A stretch of 54,239 nt of DNA from an uncultured Alphaproteobacteria bacterium (GCA_902580265.1 CACHJY010000008.1:1-54239); one strand, 5' to 3'. Shown: positions 8,485-18,384, counted from the first letter of the stretch. Notes: generated by a model not told the origin, from the letters alone. Numbers and translations are program-made.

Positions 8485-9468
8485 ATGCAAACTAAAATGC
8501 AAGACAAGAAAACAAATGAAATGGAAAAAAAAGTAGAGGAGCTTTTTTCCATCGTGGTTCCAGCATTTAATGAGGAAGAATTGATAGAAAGCTTTTACAA
8601 AGAGATAATAGATTTTTTAAAGCTATCAAAACATGTAACAGATATTGAAATCATCTTTATTGACGATGGGAGCAATGATAATACTGTGAAAAAAGTTAAT
8701 TCTATAATTATGAAGGACAACAGAGTGAAGTTGATATCCTTTACTAAAAATCACGGAGTTAACACTGCTTTTTCGGCTGGTTTGGACTTTGCTTCTGGAA
8801 AGTGCATGATTTTCCTTGATGTTGATAACCAATATCCCGCAAGTGTCATTGACAATTTTGCTGAGGGTTGGCGTAAAGGAGAAAGAATTATTTTCGCTAA
8901 AAGGCTTAATTATAAACCAAAAATACTCTTCAAATTATCTTCTATTATTTTTACTAAATTAATGAATTACACATCTAGTATAATTTTCGACAGAGATACA
9001 TCTTATGTATGTTTGATTGACCGTAGAGTTATGGATATCCTAAGACAGCTTCCTGAAAACTCTCGGTACTATCCAGGGCTCATAAGATGGACCGGATTTG
9101 ATGTATCTTTTATAAAATGCAACATAAATGAAAGAAAAGTTGGAAAATCAAAAATTGGTTTTAGAAAGAAAGTATCTGAGGCAATAAGTGCAATAACCGA
9201 TTTTACCTCAGCTCCACTGAGGTTTTGGACTGTTGTAGGATTAGGTATTTCTTTTTTAAGTATTTTTTATGGACTTTTTGTTCTCACTTTTGCGTTTATC
9301 AATGGGGTAGATGTACCTGGGTATCTTTCTCTGTTTTTAGGTATAGTTTTTATGGGAGGCTTACAGTTAATAAGTCTTGGTTTCTTAGGTGAATACATTA
9401 CAAAAATTTATAATGAGGGAAAAAATAGACCCCAGTATATCGTCAAAGAAAAAAAGGGCTTTGATTAG
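8485..9468 (+). CDS. GtrB/DPM1-type GT2 glycosyltransferase
   Basis: The 327 residues carry a GT-A fold of family GT2: FSIVVPAFNEEELI, IIFIDDGSNDNT, and FLDVDNQYP in the DxD position. Two predicted C-terminal membrane helices (VVGLGISFLSIFYGLFVLTF and the segment ending FLGEYITKIY) complete the layout of polyprenyl-phosphate glucosyl/mannosyltransferases. Such enzymes load a sugar on undecaprenyl phosphate for a GtrA flippase, and a GtrA-like gene is at 6395. In-frame ATGs at 8500 and 8521 are alternative starts. The 3' end overlaps the frame of the following flavoprotein by 80 bases. Confidence 0.85.
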   Translation: MQTKMQDKKTNEMEKKVEELFSIVVPAFNEEELIESFYKEIIDFLKLSKHVTDIEIIFIDDGSNDNTVKKVNSIIMKDNRVKLISFTKNHGVNTAFSAGLDFASGKCMIFLDVDNQYPASVIDNFAEGWRKGERIIFAKRLNYKPKILFKLSSIIFTKLMNYTSSIIFDRDTSYVCLIDRRVMDILRQLPENSRYYPGLIRWTGFDVSFIKCNINERKVGKSKIGFRKKVSEAISAITDFTSAPLRFWTVVGLGISFLSIFYGLFVLTFAFINGVDVPGYLSLFLGIVFMGGLQLISLGFLGEYITKIYNEGKNRPQYIVKEKKGFD

Positions 9469-10849
9469 TAAAAAATTGGCTGAATTAAGATCGAATAAAT
9501 TAAAGAAATCCAACCAAACTGTAGCAATAATTGGTTCAGGGCTAGCAGGAACATCAGCAGCAATGGAACTATTAGACCGAGGCTTTAAGGTCTACTTAAT
9601 TACAAGTGATACCAATCCTTATTTAGAAGATTATAAAAAGAATGGTACTGTAATAAATGCAAGACAAAAAACAAGAGACCATGCAATAAATTCCGAATAT
9701 CAAAGAAAAAATCAAGTTATATGCCAAAATTTTTCTTTAGTTGGTAGTTTAGAAAAAGGCGGTTTATCCAATATTTGGGCTGGCGTAATTCTTTTTGAAA
9801 GCCAATTCATTCGAAATAGTAAAACGATAATCGATGAAGACTATTTTAAGAAAAAGTTTTATTTTCAAAAATCAGAAAACGCCACGAAGGACTCAAGACA
9901 AAATGATTTATTGAAATTTTTCAAAGATAAAGTATGCGGAAAAATAAAATTTTTACAGCCAACAGGCCTATATTCTAAAAAGACAAAGAAAATTTTTTCT
10001 TCTCTAGAAGATCTCAGCCTATTAGAGAAAAATTCAAATTTTTGTCTTTTTGAGAATATTTTTGTTCAAAAGATAAAAAAGAAAAAAAATGGGAAATTAA
10101 AGCTATCAACAAGCAATAATCGTTTACAAAGATATGAATTTGATAAATTAATTTTAGCAACTGGAACAATAAGTTCTACAAAACTACTGCTTGATTATTT
10201 AAATATAAAAGAAGAATTTATCCGACTAAGACATAATCCAAATCTAGCAATCATTGGTTTATTAAAAAAGAAATTTAATTACATAGGAGACAAAGAACTA
10301 AAGAGCGTTGCAACTTACATCATTAATCCAGAAAATTCTTCAGAATACCCATCCGTTGGATCGATAGGATTCTTTGATGAACCCATTGAGAGAGAGGTAA
10401 GTAAAAATTACAGCTTTATCCCTTCTTTATTGATAAAAATTATAGCTAGAATATTGAGAGGTCGTCTTTTTATAGCAAACTGTTTTATTCCTGTTGAATT
10501 TTCAGACTCATACTTAAAACTTGAAAAAGACAATGTTATAATTCAGGGCGGATTAAGTGAAAAATATCGCGAATATGAGAAGAAAATAAAACATGGTTTG
10601 CGTAAGTCCTTTTCAAGGATATCTTATTTATTAATTTTCAAAAGGATGCCTATAGGGTCTGATATTCACTACACAGGAACTGTAACCGAAAAAAATCATC
10701 CCCTATTAAAGGTTGAAGAAAATTTTTCATTATCACAAGATAAAAATATTTTTGTGATTGACGGATCAATTATTGAATCAAATCCAATTTTTCCAGGGGC
10801 GTATATAATAAATAATGCAATAAAGCTTGGTAAAACATTGCCAAAATGA
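9389..10849 (+). CDS. GMC-type FAD-dependent oxidoreductase
   Basis: A dinucleotide-binding motif (VAIIGSGLAGTSAA, near residue 45), GGLSNIWAG, LILATGTISSTKLL, and a C-terminal module with GSDIHYTGTV and VIDGSIIESNP place this 486-residue protein in the glucose-methanol-choline oxidoreductase superfamily. Members oxidise alcohols of sugars or lipids. The listed ATG lies inside the preceding glycosyltransferase gene; a TTG at 9476, just after that gene's stop, would still leave the whole FAD domain and may be the true start. In this locus it may oxidise a sugar hydroxyl, which is an inference from context. Confidence 0.75.
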   Translation: MNTLQKFIMREKIDPSISSKKKRALISKKLAELRSNKLKKSNQTVAIIGSGLAGTSAAMELLDRGFKVYLITSDTNPYLEDYKKNGTVINARQKTRDHAINSEYQRKNQVICQNFSLVGSLEKGGLSNIWAGVILFESQFIRNSKTIIDEDYFKKKFYFQKSENATKDSRQNDLLKFFKDKVCGKIKFLQPTGLYSKKTKKIFSSLEDLSLLEKNSNFCLFENIFVQKIKKKKNGKLKLSTSNNRLQRYEFDKLILATGTISSTKLLLDYLNIKEEFIRLRHNPNLAIIGLLKKKFNYIGDKELKSVATYIINPENSSEYPSVGSIGFFDEPIEREVSKNYSFIPSLLIKIIARILRGRLFIANCFIPVEFSDSYLKLEKDNVIIQGGLSEKYREYEKKIKHGLRKSFSRISYLLIFKRMPIGSDIHYTGTVTEKNHPLLKVEENFSLSQDKNIFVIDGSIIESNPIFPGAYIINNAIKLGKTLPK

Positions 10850-10993
10850 AATTAAAAAATATGACTAATGTTAGTATGGTTGCTAAACAATGATGTTTTG
10901 ATCTGAAACAAAAATACTGCACTTTAAGAATGCCTCCCTAGCAATATTTTTTCTTATGTAACTAGAATGCATCGCTTCTAAAAATATTAATCT

Positions 10994-12193
10994 TTAGAAC
11001 AAGAACCACACTATGTTTCTAAAAACTGAATTGTTGATGAAATCAATATTGTTCAATAAATATTCATCTTTTAATATTCTGACCAAAGTTCCTGATATTA
11101 TTAAAAAAGAACAAAGCAGTATCATTTTTAAAAAGTTCAAAACATTGCTCGATGACGAAACAGAGAAGGCTACTAGTATATTCACACCAAAAATATAAAC
11201 TATGTTCCAGTTTAGCTTTCCAAATTCTTGGATAGTTTCATTTGAGGATGGCCAAGATACACAAAAAAATATTAATAACATCAATGGACTAAACAACAAA
11301 ATTTTGACGTTTTCTGCTGTTTTAGGTGTAACTTCATAACTTCGTTTTATAAAAATTGCAGAGTTAAGAGACATCAACAAAGCAACTATCAAAACTGGTA
11401 TTATAATATTAGTTAAGTCGACTTCTCTCAAAGTGAACATAATTTGAGAAAATTTGATTTCTAAATAAGAGGATAGGTTTTTAATATTGAAGACAATATC
11501 AAATAAATTTGTAGGCAGCTTGGCGGCTAATATAGTGCCAAAAAAACTATAAAATATTATAGGTATGCACAGAAATATTGGTATTATGATTTTCCAAGAA
11601 ATGAACCCTAAACAGACTAAAAGTATCAAAAGGAAAGGGAAATGAAGTTCATAAGACAAGAGTGAAACAAATCCCCACAAAGCAACTAGGATTCCGCGAA
11701 TCCAAAATCGACTTGATCGAGTAATCATTGATACGAATGCCCAGGAGATCATTATCGACAAAAACTCATTCTGGGTTCTGGTCCAAGTAAAAATTGTACC
11801 AAGAATAAGAAAAGAGTTTGTAGAAAAAATAAAAACAAACAGTCTGCGTTTTTCACTAATTCCCATCAGAGCTAGTATTTTTTCTGATAGCACATAGCAA
11901 TTGAAATAATAAATCACTACTACAAGATATGATTTGAAAGGTAAGAAGAAAACTGCCTTGGGCACAAGATACTCGAATGTGAAAGCAATTACGCGGTATA
12001 AACCCAGATCCTCCTTTATTATTTCGAGGTACCTATCGAAACTAATATTATAAAAATGTATAAAATCGGGATCGACAATTGATCCATCGAAATTAAAAAA
12101 TGGGAATACAACAAGGAAAAATGAGCCCAATGAAGCAATTAAATATTTTTGTGTATTTGTAATTTTAAATTGTGTAAACAAAACATTAAGCAA
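10994..12193 (-). CDS. Polytopic membrane protein, probable polysaccharide polymerase (EpsG/Wzy-like)
   Basis: The 399 residues are dominated by about ten hydrophobic helices. The hydrophilic loop after the first helix contains DPDFIHFYNISFDRYLEI, and a later loop has TWTRTQNEFLS. The charge pattern and the early tyrosine/aspartate-rich loop resemble EpsG- and Wzy-type polymerases, but I see no diagnostic motif. A GT-C glycosyltransferase is the main alternative. It is the only minus-strand gene between 8.4 and 20 kb. Its neighbours on both sides are sugar-active enzymes. Confidence 0.5.
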   Translation of the reverse strand: MLNVLFTQFKITNTQKYLIASLGSFFLVVFPFFNFDGSIVDPDFIHFYNISFDRYLEIIKEDLGLYRVIAFTFEYLVPKAVFFLPFKSYLVVVIYYFNCYVLSEKILALMGISEKRRLFVFIFSTNSFLILGTIFTWTRTQNEFLSIMISWAFVSMITRSSRFWIRGILVALWGFVSLLSYELHFPFLLILLVCLGFISWKIIIPIFLCIPIIFYSFFGTILAAKLPTNLFDIVFNIKNLSSYLEIKFSQIMFTLREVDLTNIIIPVLIVALLMSLNSAIFIKRSYEVTPKTAENVKILLFSPLMLLIFFCVSWPSSNETIQEFGKLNWNIVYIFGVNILVAFSVSSSSNVLNFLKMILLCSFLIISGTLVRILKDEYLLNNIDFINNSVFRNIVWFLF

Positions 12194-12274
12194 AGAAATT
12201 TACCTGAAAGACTTAAACTCGATTCATCATCTTTTGCTACTATAGCAACTAAAAGAAAAGACTAAAGGAATAAA

Positions 12275-13165
12275 ATGATTATTTGTCATTCAATAGGCGG
12301 CCTAGGAAATCAAATGTTTCATTATGCGCTAGCAAATGCTTTGGCGAAGATAAATAGAGTTCAGATTCGATTTGATCTGAGAGATTATAAAAATCGAAAA
12401 TATCACGCCCCTGAAGGGTTTCTACTAGGAAAAATTTTTGACATCAGAATTATAGAAGCGGAAGTAAAAGACTATCATGACATAATGGGTATATTTCAAC
12501 CACTATTGAGAGTAAAACATAGAATAAATTTAAATAGATTTAAAAAAAATTTTATTCAAGAAAAAGAGGTTTTTCACTTCGATAAGTCCGTTTTAGAGAA
12601 ACCATTCAATGAGATATATTTATATGGCTGCTGGCAAAGTTACAAGTATGTTGAAATTTTTGAAGCAGATCTTAAAAAAAAATTTGCATTTAAACGTGAG
12701 TGTATTACTAGCGAAAGCAAAGCTTTCGTATCTACGCTGAATGGAAAAAACTCTGTTTCTATTCAGGTTAGATTAAAGGACTATGTTGACAATAGCTCTC
12801 TTAGCAAAATATATAATGTCTGCAATGAAAAATATTACAAAGCATGTATAGATGTAATAAATCGAAACGTGCCAAACCCAGAATTCTTTGTTTTTTCTGA
12901 CGATCCCGAAAAAGCCGGTGAAATAGAGCTATTTAGAAATTTCAATATAGTAAAAATTAACAAAAATTCTGGAAGCTGGAATGACCTTTTTCTAATGTCA
13001 AAATGCAGCCATAATATAATTGCTAACAGCACTTTTGGCTGGTGGTCTGCTTGGCTCAATGATAACAAAAAAAAATTGGTTCTAGCACCTGAATTATGGT
13101 TCGCAAATGGAATAAGCACACCTGATTTAGTACCTCCAAATTGGAGAAAAATAAAGAATGAGTAA
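12275..13165 (+). CDS. Glycosyltransferase family 11 (alpha-1,2-fucosyltransferase-like)
   Basis: The 296 residues begin with GGLGNQMFHYALANALA, the GT11 signature, and end with NSTFGWWSAWLN, the second conserved block. GT11 enzymes transfer fucose from GDP-fucose. The donor-binding motif HxRRGDY is degenerate here: the segment reads VSIQVRLKDY, lacking the His and the RRG core. The enzyme may therefore use another donor or be weakened. A hairpin terminator overlaps its stop codon, so it ends a transcription unit. I see no GDP-fucose biosynthesis genes in the window. Confidence 0.8.
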   Translation: MIICHSIGGLGNQMFHYALANALAKINRVQIRFDLRDYKNRKYHAPEGFLLGKIFDIRIIEAEVKDYHDIMGIFQPLLRVKHRINLNRFKKNFIQEKEVFHFDKSVLEKPFNEIYLYGCWQSYKYVEIFEADLKKKFAFKRECITSESKAFVSTLNGKNSVSIQVRLKDYVDNSSLSKIYNVCNEKYYKACIDVINRNVPNPEFFVFSDDPEKAGEIELFRNFNIVKINKNSGSWNDLFLMSKCSHNIIANSTFGWWSAWLNDNKKKLVLAPELWFANGISTPDLVPPNWRKIKNE

Positions 13166-13190
13166 AACTTATTCCTTAAATTTTTTTTTT
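13152..13190 (+). terminator. Rho-independent terminator after the GT11 gene
   Basis: The arms GAATGAGT (13156-13163) and ACTTATTC (13167-13174) pair over eight positions with one G-T wobble around an AAA loop. After one mismatch, three more A-T pairs extend the stem. A run of ten T follows at 13181-13190. The stem overlaps the stop codon of the glycosyltransferase. Confidence 0.65.
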
Positions 13191-13483
13191 GATGTTATAA
13201 ATTGTTTAATAGCTGACTTAGAATATTTGGGAGATTTTCGAAGCTCAAATATTATTGTTAAATAGACCTGTTGACTTTTGAGCTAAACAAGTTAAAAATC
13301 TTTGCATCCGGAGAGGAACGAATGTCTAAATTCCCAAGAGAAAGATAGCCCTTTTAAGCGAATTCTTATTAAACTTTAATAAACTTCCCAATTCATATAG
13401 ATAAAAGAGGATTTTTTATTTTTTATAATGCAAAGAACACTAACTAACAGTGCTTTTAATCTCTTTTTGGAAAAAATTGAATA
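13191..13483. other. Non-coding stretch between glycosyltransferase genes
   Basis: No gene of credible length lies here. GGAGAGGAACG before an ATG at 13321 looks like a ribosome binding site, but only eight codons follow before a stop. The promoter of the GT2 gene at 13484 should lie in the downstream half; I cannot place it. Confidence 0.4.
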
Positions 13484-14494
13484 ATGCTTATATCCATTGC
13501 CATACCAGCTTATAATAGAGCAAACGAACTTTGTGAACTGCTTGAAAGTATTAAGCGTCAAAATAGGCCTGAAATCGAGATTATCATTTGTGAAGATCAC
13601 TCACCAGAGCGAAAAGTTATTGAAAATAAAGTAGCTGAATACAAAAAAATATTCCCAAATTTAAAGTTTTTTAAAAACAAAAATAACCTTGGCTATGATG
13701 GAAACTTAAGAAATGCAATCCAGAAATCTTCCAGTGATTATGTATTTTTGTGTGGGAATGATGATATTTTATCGGAGAACAGTATTTCAGTTATAGAAGA
13801 AAAAATAGCATTATATAAGCCAGTAGCGTTATTGCGTTCATACAAAAGTTTTTATAAAAAGTTAGACAGGAATAGTAAGTTAACCGTTCACAGATATGTT
13901 TTAGATGATACATTGGTTGAAGCCGATGAAAAGGAGCTAGCATGGATGTTTTATAGATCAGTGTTTGTCTCAGGTCTTGTAATAGACCGAAAGCTAGCTA
14001 AAAAATATGCAACCAACGCAGTGGACGGCATGTTTTATTATCAGAATTTCATAATAACGCAGATCTCAAAACATGGGAAAGTTTTATATGTACCAGATTT
14101 TTTAGTTTATAATAGGCTCGTTGACTACGGTGATTTTGGCAACGCTGAGGTAGAAAAAGTCACACCATCAGAAAGAACAATAGAGTCTAGCATTCATTTT
14201 ATAAAATGTTTTTTTAAATGCGCTGAAATTGCAGAAAAGAAAAGAGAGATAAAATTCACTAATCACTTGAAGAAAATAGCATCAGCCTACAGTTTTTCAG
14301 TTTTGAGTTATCACCGTGACAAAGGCATCGCTGAATTCTTACGTTATTCTAAAAATTTAAAAAAATTGGGTTACAGTGGCCCCTATTTCTTTTTATACAA
14401 GGCCCTTCTAATAATTTTTGGACTTAAGTCATCCCTAGTGATTATCAATTTTTTTAAAATTTGCCTGGGGCGGACTATTCGTTTAGTAAAATAA
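13484..14494 (+). CDS. Family 2 glycosyltransferase
   Basis: The 336 residues start with the GT2 nucleotide-binding fold: LISIAIPAYNRANELCELL, IIICEDHSP, and FLCGNDDILSE in the place of the DxD motif. The second half is variable, with hydrophobic C-terminal stretches (YFFLYKALLIIFGL) that may associate with the membrane. It should add one sugar to the repeat unit in the cytoplasm. Donor and acceptor cannot be predicted. It is preceded by the GT11 terminator and followed by a CgeB-like glycosyltransferase 124 bases later on the same strand. Confidence 0.82.
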   Translation: MLISIAIPAYNRANELCELLESIKRQNRPEIEIIICEDHSPERKVIENKVAEYKKIFPNLKFFKNKNNLGYDGNLRNAIQKSSSDYVFLCGNDDILSENSISVIEEKIALYKPVALLRSYKSFYKKLDRNSKLTVHRYVLDDTLVEADEKELAWMFYRSVFVSGLVIDRKLAKKYATNAVDGMFYYQNFIITQISKHGKVLYVPDFLVYNRLVDYGDFGNAEVEKVTPSERTIESSIHFIKCFFKCAEIAEKKREIKFTNHLKKIASAYSFSVLSYHRDKGIAEFLRYSKNLKKLGYSGPYFFLYKALLIIFGLKSSLVIINFFKICLGRTIRLVK

Positions 14495-14618
14495 AAGATC
14501 AAGATATAATCTTTAGAATTGCAGGATAAAAATATTTCTTTAGGAGTGTACTCACTCAAGTTTTTTTCTATATAAGACTAATATGTAGCGAAAAACATTG
14601 ATTTTAATGGAAGGCTGA

Positions 14619-15692
14619 ATGAAATTTTTAATTGCAGGTGATTGGCATTCTGAGCTTCATGAGACACCATTATTCGATACATTAAATGAATTAGGTCATA
14701 AAACCTTTTCCTTTAAATGGTCTAGTTATTTTAGTCCTGAAGAGAAAAGGTTGAGTTTAATTGAGCTTTTCATCAAGGGACAAAGGAAATATATGTTTGG
14801 TCCAATTGTTCAAAAATTAAATGATGATCTAATTCAGAAAGTGTACAAATTGCAACCAGACGTTCTATTCATATATAGAGGCTCTCATATTTTTCAAAGT
14901 ACTCTGAAGAAAATTAGAAGCAGAAACTTAAATTTACTGATTGTTGGATATAATAATGATGATCCTTTTTCACCTTTATACCCGAAATGGATGTGGCGTC
15001 ATTTTAATGCTTGTATCCCTCTTTATGATCTTGTGTTAGCCTACAGGCATGAAAATATAAGAGAATTCTATAAATTTGGAGCAAAAAAAGTCAGATTGAT
15101 GAGGTCTTGGTTTTCTCCGAAAATTAATTTTCCGATAGACCTCAGCTCCTTCGACAGATCAAAGTATGGTTGTGATGTGGTTTTTGTAGGACACTATGAA
15201 AAAGATGGAAGACAGGAATATTTAAAGGAGGTAGTAAAGAGGGGGTGGTCTCTGAAATTATTTGGGCCAGGGTATGAGTGGGATAACGTAATTTCAGATT
15301 GCAAGTATTTATCCGATCAAGTCCCAGTTAGGCTAGTTTGGGGCAGCGAATATAATAAGGCAATTGCAGGTTCAAAGGTAGCTCTCTGTTTTCTCTCGAA
15401 GCTTAATAGAGACACCTATACCAGAAGGTGCTTTGAAATACCTGCCTCCAAACGTGTTTTACTTTCGGAGTATTCGACTGATTTAGCAACAATGTTTTCT
15501 CCAGATAAAGAGGTCTGCCTATTCACCGATTTAAATGACATGGGAGAAAAAATCGATTGCTTACTTAAAGAGCCCAAAAAAATGGATCTTATAGCTGAAG
15601 CAGGCTATAAAAAAGTATGGAAAGATAGACATGACATTAAATCTCGTACACAGGATTTATTATTCTGGATAAGTGAACTCAAGGAGTATTAA
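14619..15692 (+). CDS. CgeB-like glycosyltransferase (GT4-type fold)
   Basis: The 357 residues show the N-terminal MKFLIAGDWHSELHETPLF and YNNDDPFSP. The C-terminal half contains VVFVGHYEKDGRQEYL, LFGPGYEW, SKVALCFLSKLNRDTYTRRCFEIPA and a closing CLFTDLNDM. This matches the CgeB/Glyco_trans_1_2 group of retaining glycosyltransferases often found in capsule and O-antigen loci. The methyltransferase ATG follows one base after its stop, with AAGGAG inside its last codons as the ribosome binding site. The two are therefore co-translated. Confidence 0.78.
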   Translation: MKFLIAGDWHSELHETPLFDTLNELGHKTFSFKWSSYFSPEEKRLSLIELFIKGQRKYMFGPIVQKLNDDLIQKVYKLQPDVLFIYRGSHIFQSTLKKIRSRNLNLLIVGYNNDDPFSPLYPKWMWRHFNACIPLYDLVLAYRHENIREFYKFGAKKVRLMRSWFSPKINFPIDLSSFDRSKYGCDVVFVGHYEKDGRQEYLKEVVKRGWSLKLFGPGYEWDNVISDCKYLSDQVPVRLVWGSEYNKAIAGSKVALCFLSKLNRDTYTRRCFEIPASKRVLLSEYSTDLATMFSPDKEVCLFTDLNDMGEKIDCLLKEPKKMDLIAEAGYKKVWKDRHDIKSRTQDLLFWISELKEY

Positions 15693-15693
15693 G

Positions 15694-16395
15694 ATGAGCA
15701 AATCACGTCGACTTAGTTACGCTATAAATAATTTCTTAATCCAAATAAAATCCAAAAGGCGTTATAAAGTTCCGAAGGATCTAAGCGATGTCAAATTGAA
15801 TCTAGGATGCGGATTAGCCGTGGAACCAGGTTGGATAAATATCGATGGTAGCTTAAATGCGTTTTTTGCCAATTTGCCCAGATTTTTCCACCGGATAGTT
15901 TATAAGTACTCAGGAGCTAGTGAATATTATAAAAAAGAAAAATATTACGAAATATTAAAAAATAATATTTTTGTTCACCATGATCTTTCATTTGGAATTC
16001 CATATTCTGATGCCTCAGTGGATTATATTTTTTCATCCCATTTTGTGGAGCACTTATTTGAAGAAGATGCGATTAAACTGCTTGGGGAGTGCTACAGAGT
16101 TTTAAAGCCAGGTGGGTTGGTAAGAATTTCAGTTCCAGATTTAAAATATGCTATAGATTTATATAATCAGGATAAAAAAGATCAAACTCTGAGCGCATAT
16201 TTTTTTGTTGAAGATAAAGAGAACTATTTTTCAAGACACAAATATATGTATGACTTCGAAATGATGTCATCAAGGTTAGAAAAACTGGGGTTTAAAAAAA
16301 TTAATCGTTGCGAGTATAGATCTGGATCTCTTCCTGATTGTGAGCTTCTAGATAATCGACCTAGCGACTCACTTTTTGTAGAAGCACAAAAATAA
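15694..16395 (+). CDS. SAM-dependent methyltransferase (type 11)
   Basis: Class I methyltransferase motifs are clear: LNLGCGLAVEPGWINIDG, the motif II/III region VDYIFSSHFVEHL, and YRVLKPGGLVRISVPDL. I set the start at the ATG at 15694, one base after the upstream stop and behind AAGGAG; the open frame extends seven codons further upstream into the previous gene. The neighbouring glycosyltransferase suggests methylation of a sugar or of a glycan terminus, which is an inference. Confidence 0.82.
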   Translation: MSKSRRLSYAINNFLIQIKSKRRYKVPKDLSDVKLNLGCGLAVEPGWINIDGSLNAFFANLPRFFHRIVYKYSGASEYYKKEKYYEILKNNIFVHHDLSFGIPYSDASVDYIFSSHFVEHLFEEDAIKLLGECYRVLKPGGLVRISVPDLKYAIDLYNQDKKDQTLSAYFFVEDKENYFSRHKYMYDFEMMSSRLEKLGFKKINRCEYRSGSLPDCELLDNRPSDSLFVEAQK

Positions 16396-16524
16396 TATTT
16401 CTCAATTAATTTATAGCCTCATTAGCAAAAGTTATTTGGTTTTAATAATTCATGTTGTACTGTAGGGTTATTCAAGACTGAGTGATTTTAAGCAGTCAAA
16501 ACAAAATTAAAACTAATTTACCTG

Positions 16525-18384
16525 ATGTGTGGAATAGTAGGAAGTGTTTCAACCAAGCCGATAGCCAATGCACGCTGGATTGCTGATGGCAGAGAATTGC
16601 TAAAGCATCGTGGTCCCGATGCCTTCGGTGAATGGATATCTAACGACAGAAAGGCGATTTTTCAACATCAGCGGTTAGCAATCATTGACTTGAGTAAAAA
16701 ATCTAATCAGCCAATGGTTTCAGAGGATAAATCAAAATCAATAGTTTTTAACGGCGAAATTTATAACTACCTAGAAATTAGAAAAAAACTTGTAGCGAAA
16801 GGAATTAAATTTCGAACAAAATCTGATACAGAGGTCATAATTAAAGCTTATGAAAATTGGGGCTATAACTGTTTAAACTATCTGAATGGAATGTTTGCAT
16901 TTGCTTTGTACGATAAGAAAGAACAAAATGTATTTGTAGCAAGAGATAGAGCTGGAGAGAAACCACTTTTTTATTATCATGATAAAGAGAACCTTAGTTT
17001 TGCTTCGGAGCTTAAGGGACTTTTTAGCAACTCGAGTGTTAGTAGATCTATTGATCTTTCTAGTTTGGACCTTTACTTACACTTCGGCTATATTCCAGGA
17101 AGTAAAAGTATTATAAGAAATATTTTTAAATTACCGGCGGCACATGCTTTAACATTTAACTTATCCAATGGTAATTTGAGAGTATGGCGGTATTGGTCGG
17201 CGCCGCCCTTAAAGCTTGAAGAAACTTATACCAGAGGAGATCTTCTGGAGAACTTAGAGGCACTATTAAAGAATGCTGTAAAAATTCAATTGGCTGCCGA
17301 TGTACCAGTCGGCGTTCTTTTAAGTGGCGGAGTTGACTCAAGTTTGATCACCGCGCTAGCATCAAGTTTCAGTACGAATGTAAAAACGTTTACAATTAAA
17401 ATGCAAGGGGATAGCACACTAGATGAGTCTAAACATGCGCGTTTAGTAGCTGACTATTTTTCTACTGATCATTATGAACTAGAAGCTGAACCTGCCAATA
17501 TTGATTGTCTCTCAAAACTCGCATATTTCTTTGATGAACCAATGGCTGATTCATCCATGATACCAACGTATTTGGTAAGCAAGTTAGTAAGCAATCATTG
17601 CAAAGTGGCTTTAGGTGGCGATGGAGGAGATGAGCTTTTTGGAGGTTATAGTCACCACAGTAGCCTATTATGGTTAGAAAGTAGTTTGGGGAAAATGCCT
17701 TTGAAATTACGACGAATGGCGGCTGGATTAAGCAGAAAAATTCTACCAATAGGTTTTAAAGGTAAAAATTGGTTAGAGACGCTAGGAACGGATCTTGAAA
17801 AATCTCTGCCCTTGGTTGGTAGTTTTTTTAATAAACAGTCACGACAAGCCCTTCTCCCCATTCTTTGCAGCCTAGAAAATACCGCGGAACAAATTATGTC
17901 ACAAAACATTCCTCTTCAAACTGATTTATTACAGAGAATTACTAGGATGGACTTTGAGAATTATCTACCGAATGATATTCTCGTAAAAGTCGATCGTGCT
18001 AGTATGGCAAACTCTCTTGAAGTTCGTGCTCCTTTTCTAGATAGATATTTAATGGAATTCGCTTTTTCTCGTGTGCCATCTTTTTTGAAAGCAAATCCAA
18101 CGGAAAAGAAAATTCTACTAAAATTATTAACCGAGAAACTATTACCTAGAGAGTTTGACCGAAAAAGAAAACAAGGCTTCTCAATACCCCTACAAACATG
18201 GTTAAAGTCAGGGCCTTTTAGAAACTATTTTCAAGAGGTTTTAAAGGATAGGAATTGTTCTTTTAGTAGATCTTTCGTAGACAAACTGTTTAAAGGCCTG
18301 GATTCCGGAAGAGCTAATAGCGAAAGACTTTTTGCATTGATGCATTTTGAATTGTGGAAAAACGAACACAAAATTTCGTTCTAA
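16525..18384 (+). CDS. Glutamine-hydrolysing asparagine synthetase-type amidotransferase (AsnB/WbpS-like)
   Basis: The 619 residues have an N-terminal Ntn glutaminase domain with catalytic Cys2 (MCGIVGSVS), followed by RGPDAFGEW and FNGEIYNYLEIR. The synthetase domain contains the pyrophosphate loop LLSGGVDSSL and ALGGDGGDELFGGY. AsnB makes asparagine from aspartate with ATP and glutamine. In polysaccharide loci, homologues amidate uronic acids, and the UDP-glucuronate epimerase-like gene at 1-705 could supply such a substrate. It could equally serve as the cell's asparagine synthetase. Confidence 0.88.
   Translation: MCGIVGSVSTKPIANARWIADGRELLKHRGPDAFGEWISNDRKAIFQHQRLAIIDLSKKSNQPMVSEDKSKSIVFNGEIYNYLEIRKKLVAKGIKFRTKSDTEVIIKAYENWGYNCLNYLNGMFAFALYDKKEQNVFVARDRAGEKPLFYYHDKENLSFASELKGLFSNSSVSRSIDLSSLDLYLHFGYIPGSKSIIRNIFKLPAAHALTFNLSNGNLRVWRYWSAPPLKLEETYTRGDLLENLEALLKNAVKIQLAADVPVGVLLSGGVDSSLITALASSFSTNVKTFTIKMQGDSTLDESKHARLVADYFSTDHYELEAEPANIDCLSKLAYFFDEPMADSSMIPTYLVSKLVSNHCKVALGGDGGDELFGGYSHHSSLLWLESSLGKMPLKLRRMAAGLSRKILPIGFKGKNWLETLGTDLEKSLPLVGSFFNKQSRQALLPILCSLENTAEQIMSQNIPLQTDLLQRITRMDFENYLPNDILVKVDRASMANSLEVRAPFLDRYLMEFAFSRVPSFLKANPTEKKILLKLLTEKLLPREFDRKRKQGFSIPLQTWLKSGPFRNYFQEVLKDRNCSFSRSFVDKLFKGLDSGRANSERLFALMHFELWKNEHKISF

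Noticed and set aside
10970..11000. TTCTAAA/TTTAGAA hairpin between convergent genes as a bidirectional terminator
   Set aside because: The stem has a ten-base loop and no T-run on either side, so I do not call it.
17156..17909. Several minus-strand open frames inside the AsnB gene
   Set aside because: They are antisense to a gene with complete catalytic motifs, have no recognisable domain and no ribosome binding site.
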